From Acetothermia bacterium 64_32 (lineage in GTDB: Bacteria; Bipolaricaulota; Bipolaricaulia; Bipolaricaulales; Bipolaricaulaceae): a stretch of DNA of 56,722 nucleotides. The notes beneath the pieces are model-generated. The model was not told the origin of the DNA, did not search any database, and worked only from the letters and a program-made list of their open reading frames with translations. Made by a program: the position numbers and the translations under genes. Location: positions 1 to 56,722 of the forward strand of contig LGFI01000013.1 in the NCBI GenBank assembly GCA_001508155.1, written 5' to 3'. This document shows, piece after piece, positions 44,777-51,893 of this stretch (position 1 is its first letter; every line of letters begins with the position of its first letter).

Positions 44777-46096
44777 TCAAAGCACCGCCAGATACCGATC
44801 AAGCTCATAGCGATGCACTTGGGCCCGGTACATGTCCCACTCGATGCGCTTGTTTTCTATAAATTTTTCGAAGATGTGGTCCCCCAAGGCCTGCCGCACC
44901 AGCTTGCTTTTCTCCATCTCGGCGATGGCCTCGTTGAGGGAGCCGGGTAGCTCCTCGATCCCCAGGGCCTGGCGTTCGGCCGGGCTCATGGCGTACACGT
45001 CCCTTTCCACCGGCTCCGGCACCGGGTAGCCGGCCTCTACCCCCTGCAGGCCGGCCCAGAGCATAACGGTGAAGGCGAGGTAAGGGTTACAGGCCGGGTC
45101 CGGGGCCCGGAATTCCACCCGGGTGGCGTTCTCCTTGCCCGGCTTGTACATGGGCACCCGGATCATGTTGCTGCGGTTACGACGCGCCCAGGTGATGTAC
45201 ACCGGGGCCTCGTAGCCGGGGACCAGCCGCTTGTAGGAGTTCACCCATTGGGCGCACACCCCGATTATCTCCCGGGCATGCCTCATGATGCCAGCGATAT
45301 AGCCCTTGGCCACCGAGGAAAGACAAAGGGGATCCTGCGGGTCAAAGAAGGCGTTCCGCCCATCTCGGTAGAACAGGGACTGGTGAGTGTGCATCCCGGA
45401 GCCGTTCTCCCCAAACAGAGGCTTGGGCATGAAGGTGGCGTGGATCCCGTTTCTCCTTGCGATCTCCTTTACCAAAAACCGGGTGGTCATGAGGCTGTCG
45501 GCCATGGTGAGGGCATCCGTGAACCTGAGGTCGATCTCCTGTTGGCCAGGGGCCACCTCGTGGTGGGCGGCTTCCACCTCGATGCCCATGGATTCCAGTG
45601 CCAGTACCGTCTCCCGGCGAAGATCCGATCCCTCGTCGGGCGGTACCAGGTCGAAATAGCCCCCGGAGTCCAGGGCCTCCGGTGTGTCCGCCGACTTGAA
45701 GTAGAAGTACTCCACCTCCGGCCCCACATACATGGTGAACCCCAATCCCTCGGCCCTGGCCAAGGCCCGCTTCAGGGCCCCCCGAGGGTCACCCGCATAA
45801 GGCCTCCCATCGGGCTCGTAAACGTCGCATACAAGACGGGCTGCCCGCCCCCACGGGAGCTTGGCGAACGTAGCCGGATCCGGCCGCACCAACATGTCCG
45901 ACTCGTCGATCCGGGCGAACCCATGGATGGAAGACCCGTCGAAGCCCACCCCCTCCTCCAACGCCTCCTCCAGCTCGCCCACCGTAATCTCTACGCTCTT
46001 TAGGTTTCCTAAAAGATCTGTGAACCAAAGCTGTACAAACTTTATCCCGTCCTCATGGGCTTTCCTCAGCACTTCCTCGCGAAGGTCCTCTGCCAT
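44777..46096 (-). CDS. glnA: Glutamine synthetase, type I
   Basis: A 439-residue enzyme making glutamine from glutamate, ammonia and ATP. The N-terminal Bgrasp domain ends in VGFDGSSIHGFARIDESDML; the catalytic part has GPEVEYFYF, AHHEVAPGQQEIDLRF and GSGMHTHQSLF. The adenylylation-site tyrosine region of the beta subtype is not evident, which suggests the feedback-regulated alpha subtype. The ATG at 46096 has AAAGGGGG upstream; a longer frame starting at 46126 crosses the promoter. Its leader hairpin may regulate translation. Confidence 0.95.
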   Translation of the reverse strand: MAEDLREEVLRKAHEDGIKFVQLWFTDLLGNLKSVEITVGELEEALEEGVGFDGSSIHGFARIDESDMLVRPDPATFAKLPWGRAARLVCDVYEPDGRPYAGDPRGALKRALARAEGLGFTMYVGPEVEYFYFKSADTPEALDSGGYFDLVPPDEGSDLRRETVLALESMGIEVEAAHHEVAPGQQEIDLRFTDALTMADSLMTTRFLVKEIARRNGIHATFMPKPLFGENGSGMHTHQSLFYRDGRNAFFDPQDPLCLSSVAKGYIAGIMRHAREIIGVCAQWVNSYKRLVPGYEAPVYITWARRNRSNMIRVPMYKPGKENATRVEFRAPDPACNPYLAFTVMLWAGLQGVEAGYPVPEPVERDVYAMSPAERQALGIEELPGSLNEAIAEMEKSKLVRQALGDHIFEKFIENKRIEWDMYRAQVHRYELDRYLAVL

Positions 46097-46105
46097 CCCA
46101 CATTC

Positions 46106-46123
46106 CCCCTTTAAACAAAGGGG
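46106..46123 (-). promoter_or_regulatory. Hairpin sequestering the glnA ribosome binding site
   Basis: CCCCTTT and AAAGGGG pair perfectly around a four-base loop. The 3' arm is the glnA ribosome binding site, so folding would hide it. The left arm lies at the predicted transcription start. Confidence 0.5.
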
Positions 46124-46124
46124 C

Positions 46125-46153
46125 ATTGTAACACAAACGGCGGCCGGTGTGGA
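46125..46153 (-). promoter_or_regulatory. Promoter of glnA-nikR
   Basis: On the minus strand, TCCACA (46153-46148), a 17-base spacer and TACAAT (46130-46125). The -10 is close to consensus and the -35 matches at four of six bases. Confidence 0.55.
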
Positions 46154-46167
46154 CCCCGATCCGTGGG

Positions 46168-46377
46168 CTAATCCAGGTAGCCCAGGTCGCGTAGGCGCTG
46201 TTCCACCTCCTTTTCCTCCTCGGGGCTGTAGGAGGAAAGGAAACCCTCGCTGAGGAGCCGCTCCCTGAGCACCGCTTCCACGTACTCCTCCACCGAGCCC
46301 ACTGAAAGCTCCGGAAGGTGTTCCTCGATTGCCCGCACTACCTCCGCGGCTATCTCGATCGCCCTTTTTTCACCCAT
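46168..46377 (-). CDS. Small charged protein encoded with the phosphodiesterase
   Basis: A 69-residue protein, almost all helical and rich in Glu and Arg. The tail YSPEEEKEVEQRLRDLGYLD resembles the C-terminal extension of many type I phosphodiesterase/alkaline phosphatase-family proteins, here as a separate gene overlapping the enzyme gene by eight bases. No catalytic motif is present. It may bind to or regulate the upstream enzyme. Confidence 0.6.
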   Translation of the reverse strand: MGEKRAIEIAAEVVRAIEEHLPELSVGSVEEYVEAVLRERLLSEGFLSSYSPEEEKEVEQRLRDLGYLD

Positions 46378-47761
46378 CACCCATCACCGACAATATCAGA
46401 TCGTGGACCTCCAGTATGGACCGTTCCGGGCGGTCGTCAAGCTTGGGGTAGGCGATGAAGATCCCATGGTGGGAGTGGTTGGCCTCATCGGGGCCGGTGT
46501 CGTTTTCGCGCAAGTGGACGTTCCTCCAGCCCACCGTGCCGATGGACCGCCAGCCCAGGTCCCCGAAGTAAACGATCAGGTCCGGTGGGATCCCCCTGAC
46601 CTTTCGGTATAGCCCTTCGGGCCGGAGTACCCGGGTGCCGATGGGGCGGCCCGCCTCGTCCGGGATGGCGGCGAGGCGGGCGGCAAGCTCGGCCCTGATC
46701 TCCTCGTACCGCTCAGGGGGCACGATCCCCTGGGGCTCCCGTCCGGCCAGGTTTAGGAACACCCGGCCATAGTAGCCACCCTCCCCCCAGGCGACCGTAC
46801 GCGACCAGTCCACCAGCCCCGCTTCCACGAGCTCCCCCAGCCGCACCGGCCTTTCCGGATACCTGCGCAAGACCAGATACCCCTCCTGGATGAGCCACTC
46901 GTTTATCCCAATGCCCCCCTCCATCCCCTGGACCCCGTGATCCGAGACCACCAGCACCTGTGTCCCCCCGGGGAGCTCGGAGAGGAGCTCGGCCAGCTTC
47001 CCGTCCAAAAACCGGTAGTAGTCACGGATGGCATCCCGGAAGGGGCTCTTGGGATCGTGCTTGGAGTGGTGGGGGTCGTGATGGGCCCAAAGCCCGTGAT
47101 GGATCCGATCCGGTCCCATCTCCACCATGACAAAGAGGTCCCATCTTTCCTCCCTCAGGAGCCTGCGGGCCAGGGAGAACCGCTGCTCGGTCATCCCCCG
47201 GACCCGTTCGATAAGCCACCCCTTGTCCTGGGTGCGGAAGCCCCGCACATCGGGGATGTAATCCCCCACCCAGGTTGCTATCCTGTGCTTCAAGGAGGCG
47301 GGATAGGTGAAGTTGGTCCCGCCGTTCGGGGTCAATGGGCCTGCCACCATCAACCCCCGCACCGGCCGCGGCGGGTAGGTGCCCGGGACCCCGAGCAGGA
47401 TAGACCTCTTCCCCCGGCGGCCAAGCTCATCCCACACCGCAGGCACGCCGAAGCTGGCCGAGGAGGCCACCGCCAGCCCTCCGTAGCTGTAGTCGGCCCG
47501 ATTCCGGAACCCGTACACCCCGAGCTCCCCCGGATCCCTCCCGGTGAACATGCACATCCATGCCGGCACGGTGATGGGCGGGTCAACGCTCGCCAGGCGG
47601 GAAAACGTCCCGCCTCCGATGAGCTCCCTAAAGGTGGGCAGCCCTCCAAGGAGCTCCTCCAGGAGGTTTGGATCGGCACAGTCCAGCCCAATTACGGCCA
47701 ACCTCTTTGCCGCCTTGGCCGGGGTGGTTCCAGAAAGCCAAGCTGCTGATCCTTTCGGCAT
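46370..47761 (-). CDS. Type I phosphodiesterase / nucleotide pyrophosphatase family enzyme
   Basis: A 463-residue member of the alkaline phosphatase superfamily. RLAVIGLDCADPNLL gives the first metal-binding Asp, PPITVPAWMCMFTGRDPGEL has the nucleophile Thr position, MGPDRIHHGLWAHHD the metal Asp/His group, and VLVVSDHGVQGMEGGI the second Asp-His pair. The final metal His is probably in EANHSHHGIF. The substrate is unknown; related enzymes cut phosphodiesters, phosphonates or nucleotides. No signal peptide is visible. The ATG at 47761 is chosen because a -10 box lies nine bases upstream; an in-frame GTG at 47791 would precede that box. Confidence 0.85.
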   Translation of the reverse strand: MPKGSAAWLSGTTPAKAAKRLAVIGLDCADPNLLEELLGGLPTFRELIGGGTFSRLASVDPPITVPAWMCMFTGRDPGELGVYGFRNRADYSYGGLAVASSASFGVPAVWDELGRRGKRSILLGVPGTYPPRPVRGLMVAGPLTPNGGTNFTYPASLKHRIATWVGDYIPDVRGFRTQDKGWLIERVRGMTEQRFSLARRLLREERWDLFVMVEMGPDRIHHGLWAHHDPHHSKHDPKSPFRDAIRDYYRFLDGKLAELLSELPGGTQVLVVSDHGVQGMEGGIGINEWLIQEGYLVLRRYPERPVRLGELVEAGLVDWSRTVAWGEGGYYGRVFLNLAGREPQGIVPPERYEEIRAELAARLAAIPDEAGRPIGTRVLRPEGLYRKVRGIPPDLIVYFGDLGWRSIGTVGWRNVHLRENDTGPDEANHSHHGIFIAYPKLDDRPERSILEVHDLILSVMGDG

Positions 47762-47770
47762 TCCAAGGGG

Positions 47771-47776
47771 AGTATA
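47771..47776 (-). promoter_or_regulatory. -10 element directly before the phosphodiesterase start (leaderless type)
   Basis: ATTATACT on the minus strand ends nine bases before the ATG at 47761, and there is no ribosome binding site between them. No good -35 is visible. This resembles the -10 placement of leaderless mRNAs. Confidence 0.4.
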
Positions 47777-47815
47777 ATCCGGGCCGGCCACCCCATCTAG
47801 GCCTGCGAACCCGGC

Positions 47816-48304
47816 CTAACCCCTGGACCGGTAAAGCCGTGCTGCGGTCCTGGAAAGGAGCACCACCGCGGCCCACATCCCTGCCAGGGTCCCCAAAAGC
47901 CCCCAGAAGGGCAGGGTTAGCCGCAGCCTCCAAAGGCCGACGCAGAGGGCAAACCCCAGGGCGGCCACCCAAAATGCCCTGCGCGTTTGGGCCTTGAGGA
48001 TGATGCGGGCGCTCTCCCCGGCCGGGCCAAGCCGGAAGGAGAGCAAGGCCACATCCCAGCTCGCCAGGCCCAGCGCCACCGCCCCGGCCGCGGGGAGGAG
48101 CTTTCCGGTCGCGGCCCCGGCAACCCCCAGGAAGACCAGCATTACGAGCCCCGCCGAGACCAGGGCCGGCTTCCTGCGCCAAAGCCCCACCCCCAAGGAG
48201 AGGAGCACGGGCAAAGGGAGGAGCGCGCCCGGCAGGCCCCCGTGGATGAGCGGCCCCCAGGCAAGCCCCAGCGCGGCCGCAAATCCCAGGCAGGCTAGAG
48301 CCAC
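47816..48304 (-). CDS. Multi-pass membrane protein at the end of the MoxR/DUF58 cluster
   Basis: A 162-residue protein with about five hydrophobic segments (for example ACLGFAAALGLAWGPLIHG, LVSAGLVMLVFLGVAGAA, LTLPFWGLLGTLAGMWAAVV). I do not recognise the family. The GTG at 48304 is chosen because AGGAGGGG lies five bases upstream and it overlaps the DUF58 stop by ten bases; a longer frame up to 48406 runs inside DUF58. It probably belongs to the same membrane complex as the upstream genes. Confidence 0.6.
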   Translation of the reverse strand: MALACLGFAAALGLAWGPLIHGGLPGALLPLPVLLSLGVGLWRRKPALVSAGLVMLVFLGVAGAATGKLLPAAGAVALGLASWDVALLSFRLGPAGESARIILKAQTRRAFWVAALGFALCVGLWRLRLTLPFWGLLGTLAGMWAAVVLLSRTAARLYRSRG

Positions 48305-49566
48305 CTTCCCCTCCTCAGCCGCCTGACCTGTACTGCCAGGGGGAAACTCGTATCCCAAAGGAGGAACCTCACCCCGGCCGAGCAAAGGGTTCGCAGCATC
48401 TCCCACCGCTCAAGCTCCAGGATCCGGGCCGCAAGCTCCGTCTCCTTGGAGTGGGGGAGCTCGGCCCGCTCCAGGCTCAAGGGATCCGGGATCACCAAGA
48501 AAAGCGAGTATCCACGGGCCACAAGGCGCCCGATGAACCCCTGATCCCCTGGGACCAAGGGGGAGACCAGGGCTATTTGGGAGCCCGGGGGGAAGAACCG
48601 GGTGGGCAGCTGAGAAAGCTCCGAGAAGACCTCCGTATGGCCCAGTTCCGCCCTGGCCAGCATCCTGAGCAGGCGTTCCCCGTGCCGCTTTCCAAACCCG
48701 GGGAGGATGAAATCGAGATAGCGCCCGTAAAGGAGCAGCCCCACCCGGTGCCCTTCCCCCAAGAAATGCTGACAGAGGGAGGCGGCCGCCCGCGCCGCGC
48801 GGTCCAAAAGCTCCTTTCCGTGCTTGGGTGGGTAGGCGCTCGCCCGCACGTCCAGGACCACCATCACCTCGGTAGCCCTCTCCTCCTCGAACTCCGTGAT
48901 CACCAGGCGATCCCACCGGGCGTAGGCTTTCCAGTTGATCCGGCGGACGTCGTCCCCGGGGAGGTACTCCCGGGTCCCGAAGAACTCCAGGCCGGCCCCG
49001 GCCCTACGGGCCCGGACCGTGCCCTGGGCGACCAGGGTGCGCCGGGGGGAGATGCTCAGCCCGGAAAGGCGCTCGTAGCGCGGTAGCACGGCAAGCGGCT
49101 CGGCGCAGGGGAGCTCCCCCCGCCACAGGGTGTATCCCAGAAGGTCGCGCACCGTCACCTCCACATGGGAAAGCGGATAAAGCCCCCGGCTGACCCGGGC
49201 CCGGTAGCTCAAGACCATCCGCCCTCCCCGGGGCAGGGGTTTGACCGAGGCTAGCCTTCCGGCCTTGAGCTCCCAGCGCGGGGGCAAAGGCTCCCTTACC
49301 TCCACCACCTCCAGGTCCACCCCCTGGTTTTCGACCTCCACGGTTACTTCCACCTCGTCCCCTTCGTGGAGCCGCTGGGCGGAGAGGACGCGGGTGGCAG
49401 AGAGCCTGGGATGGCGCTTTTCGTAAGCCAAGGCCAGGCCGAAGGTGAGGTGGACCGCCACCGGCACCGCCAAAAGCAGGATCGGGGGGTGTCTTAAGGC
49501 CAGGCCCACCGTCACCAGGAGGAAAAGCAAACCGAGCTCAAGGGCGGCCTTGTGCCGGCCCTCCAT
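48295..49566 (-). CDS. DUF58 domain protein (MoxR partner)
   Basis: A 423-residue protein. The N-terminus has two hydrophobic segments, then a beta-rich region with EVTVEVENQGVDLEVVEVRE. The DUF58 core is GTREYLPGDDVRRINWKAYA and LVITEFEEERATEVMVVLDV, which begins a von Willebrand A-like fold. DUF58 proteins are normally encoded after a MoxR ATPase and are thought to be its client or adaptor. The start lies directly after the MoxR stop. Confidence 0.88.
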   Translation of the reverse strand: MEGRHKAALELGLLFLLVTVGLALRHPPILLLAVPVAVHLTFGLALAYEKRHPRLSATRVLSAQRLHEGDEVEVTVEVENQGVDLEVVEVREPLPPRWELKAGRLASVKPLPRGGRMVLSYRARVSRGLYPLSHVEVTVRDLLGYTLWRGELPCAEPLAVLPRYERLSGLSISPRRTLVAQGTVRARRAGAGLEFFGTREYLPGDDVRRINWKAYARWDRLVITEFEEERATEVMVVLDVRASAYPPKHGKELLDRAARAAASLCQHFLGEGHRVGLLLYGRYLDFILPGFGKRHGERLLRMLARAELGHTEVFSELSQLPTRFFPPGSQIALVSPLVPGDQGFIGRLVARGYSLFLVIPDPLSLERAELPHSKETELAARILELERWEMLRTLCSAGVRFLLWDTSFPLAVQVRRLRRGRWL

Positions 49567-50517
49567 TCAGCCTACCTTCGGCACCGGAACGCGTGCCAAA
49601 AGCTCCTCCACGATCTCCTCCGGCCGGACCTCCTGCGCCCACAGGTCCGGGGACAGGATGAGCCTGTGTGCCAGGGCGGGCACCGCCACCGCCTTGACGT
49701 CGTCCGGCACGACGAAATCGCGGCCGGCCAGGGCCGCCCGGGCGCGGGAAAGCCGAAGGAGCGCTAGCGTCCCCCTGGGGCTCGCCCCCACCGCCACCGC
49801 CGAGTGCTCCCGGGTCCGGTGCACGAGCTCCGCCATGTAGGAGAGGAGGTCCGGGTCCACGAACACCTCCTCCAGGGCGGCCCGCATAAAAAGGAGCTCC
49901 TCGGGGCCGGTCACCTCTTCCAGGGCCACCTCCTCCCTCCGCCGCTCCAGGCGCCGCCGGAGGATCTCGATCTCCTCTTTCGGGGTGGGGTAGCCGAACC
50001 GCAGGCGCACCAGGAACCGATCCAGCTGGGCCTCCGGCAGGGGGAATGTTCCCTCGTACTCGATGGGGTTCTGGGTGGCGATGACGAAGAACGGCTGGGG
50101 CAGGGCGCGGGTTTCCCCCTCCAAGGTCACCTGGCTTTCCTGCATGGCCTCAAGGAGGGCCGACTGGGTCTTGGGGGTGGCGCGGTTTATCTCGTCGGCC
50201 AGCACCACCTGGGCGAAGATGGGCCCGGGGCGGAAGTCGAACCGGCCTTCTTTCCTGTCGAACACGTAGGTCCCCAGGATGTCGGCGGGGAGCAGGTCCG
50301 GGGTGAACTGGATGCGGCGGAAGGAAAGCCCCAGCACCTGGGCAAAACACCGGGCGGTGAGGGTCTTGGCAAGCCCCGGGTAGTCCTCCAGGAGCACGTG
50401 GCCACCGGCGAGCAGGGTGGCCAGGATAAGCTCCAGGGTGGGGCGCTTCCCCACCACGGCCCGCTCCACCTGGTCCAGGATCGCCTTCCCGCGCTGGGCC
50501 ACCTCATCGGGCTTCAC
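49567..50517 (-). CDS. MoxR-family AAA+ ATPase
   Basis: A 316-residue chaperone-like ATPase. Walker A is in LLEDYPGLAKTLTAR, then FTPDLLPADILGTYVF, Walker B VVLADEINRATPKTQSALLE with the arginine-finger region following, and sensor 1 FFVIATQNPIEYEGTFPLPE. MoxR ATPases help mature or assemble partner proteins, often with von Willebrand A domains. It overlaps the membrane-protein gene upstream by 14 bases. Confidence 0.93.
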   Translation of the reverse strand: MKPDEVAQRGKAILDQVERAVVGKRPTLELILATLLAGGHVLLEDYPGLAKTLTARCFAQVLGLSFRRIQFTPDLLPADILGTYVFDRKEGRFDFRPGPIFAQVVLADEINRATPKTQSALLEAMQESQVTLEGETRALPQPFFVIATQNPIEYEGTFPLPEAQLDRFLVRLRFGYPTPKEEIEILRRRLERRREEVALEEVTGPEELLFMRAALEEVFVDPDLLSYMAELVHRTREHSAVAVGASPRGTLALLRLSRARAALAGRDFVVPDDVKAVAVPALAHRLILSPDLWAQEVRPEEIVEELLARVPVPKVG

Positions 50518-51067
50518 GGATGCCTCCTCTTGCCTTTAGGGAAAGGAGCTCCACCGCCCGGGAGAGGCTTTCTAGGTAGTTTTGGCCGGTGCGGGCCGGC
50601 CAAGGGAACCTGGGCGGGACAAGGACCAAGAGGAGCTCTTCTTCCTGGGGCCAGCGGCCGGCCCGCAGGTCCGCCCAGGCCTGCCGGGGTGGGACCCCCT
50701 CCCTCCGGGCCCTGATCCCCACCGCCGTTCTGGAAAGCCGCCTCCCCAGCTCCCTCCGGGCGGCCGGGGAGTACTCCGCCCGGCGGATGAGGCGGACAAG
50801 CTCGATAAGTTGGGAAACCGGCGGGCGGGGCTCCTGCGGCCTGGGGCGCTCTGCCCGGGGCATGCTCCCCAGGGCGCGGAGGCCGGCCAGGGCCCCCACG
50901 GCCACGGCCACCAACCATACCAGGCCCTGGGGCAGGGAATCCATCAGCCACCACAGGCGCACAAGCGGGGCCACCACAAGCTCCCGCAAAAGCCCCCGGA
51001 AGCCGAAGGCAAGGCCCGCGGCTATCCCCACCGCTAAGGCCGCCCACAAGGCCAGCTTCTTACCCAT
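50504..51067 (-). CDS. Membrane protein of the MoxR/DUF58 cluster
   Basis: A 187-residue protein with two N-terminal hydrophobic segments (LALWAALAVGIAAGLAFGFR and LVWLVAVAVGALAGLRALGS) and a basic cytoplasmic part (QLIELVRLIRRAEYSPAARR). The family is not one I can name. Overlaps with both neighbours (8 and 14 bases) show it is part of the MoxR-DUF58 operon. The length and position match the small membrane subunits seen in such clusters. Confidence 0.65.
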   Translation of the reverse strand: MGKKLALWAALAVGIAAGLAFGFRGLLRELVVAPLVRLWWLMDSLPQGLVWLVAVAVGALAGLRALGSMPRAERPRPQEPRPPVSQLIELVRLIRRAEYSPAARRELGRRLSRTAVGIRARREGVPPRQAWADLRAGRWPQEEELLLVLVPPRFPWPARTGQNYLESLSRAVELLSLKARGGIREAR

Positions 51068-51893
51068 AGGCCCTTTCGATGGCCGAAAGGGCCGCGATGG
51101 CCTCCTCCCTGCGGGATTCGCTCTCCTTATGCCCGTAACGCACCTCCTCGAAAAGTCTGGTCAGGACCCCGATCGCCTCGTGAGAAAAGCCCCGGCGGGA
51201 AAGCTCCTCGGCCAGCTCCTCAGGGGTGAGATGAGGGGAGTCCTTGACCTGGGCCCGCTGTGACAGTATCTCCACCATCCTGAGCCAGCAGCGGACGACC
51301 ACGTCGGAGACCGGGCTTCCGGCGCGCAGCTCGGCCGCCGCCTCCCCCGCCGCCTGGGCCAGCCTCCGGTTCACCGATCCCCAAGGCCGACCGGCAAACC
51401 GCCTGATCCCCCACCATGAAAGTAGCGCCCCCGCCGCCGCGGCCACCAGCCACACCGCCCAATCCGGGGCCGCCGGGGGGCCTTGTGTGGCCTCCCCCTC
51501 CCCGCCCAGCCCCTGCCCGGAGGCCTGGGCCGCCTGCTGGAGGGGCTGCTCCAATGGCGCGCGGACCAGGGCGTTCATTATGCTGAAGCCGAGGAAGGTG
51601 ACCAGCGCCGCAACGAACAAAAGCCGCAGGATGCGGCGCCTGTATTTGGGCACCAGCACGAACACCACCAACACCAGGAAGATCAAGGAAAGCAGGAGCA
51701 CGTGCAGGGCCCGCAAAAGAAGCGCTGCGAGCCGATCGTTTTCCATCCGAGCACCGGCCGCGTCCCCCACGGCCCAGGAGTCGAGCGGGACCGGGCGGCC
51801 GCCCCGGAACTCCACCCCCCACAGCCCGGCGGCCAAGAGGCCCATCAGGGCGATCAGGAGGAAGCCGAGGGCCAGGATCCGGGCCTTTATCAT
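51060..51893 (-). CDS. DUF4129-type membrane protein
   Basis: A 277-residue protein with three hydrophobic segments (residues about 7-25, 62-83 and 89-107, then another near AVWLVAAAAGALLSWWGIRR). The cytoplasmic C-terminus, VVRCWLRMVEILSQRAQVKD then TPEELAEELSRRGFSHEAIG and LTRLFEEVRYGHKE, matches the DUF4129 pattern found in MoxR/transglutaminase clusters. It starts four bases inside the aspS end and opens the MoxR group, though the operon may begin at aspS. Confidence 0.78.
   Translation of the reverse strand: MIKARILALGFLLIALMGLLAAGLWGVEFRGGRPVPLDSWAVGDAAGARMENDRLAALLLRALHVLLLSLIFLVLVVFVLVPKYRRRILRLLFVAALVTFLGFSIMNALVRAPLEQPLQQAAQASGQGLGGEGEATQGPPAAPDWAVWLVAAAAGALLSWWGIRRFAGRPWGSVNRRLAQAAGEAAAELRAGSPVSDVVVRCWLRMVEILSQRAQVKDSPHLTPEELAEELSRRGFSHEAIGVLTRLFEEVRYGHKESESRREEAIAALSAIERAYG

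Noticed and set aside
47773-47778. TATAAT on the plus strand as a promoter
   Set aside because: No plus-strand gene follows; the overlapping ATTATACT on the minus strand fits the phosphodiesterase gene.
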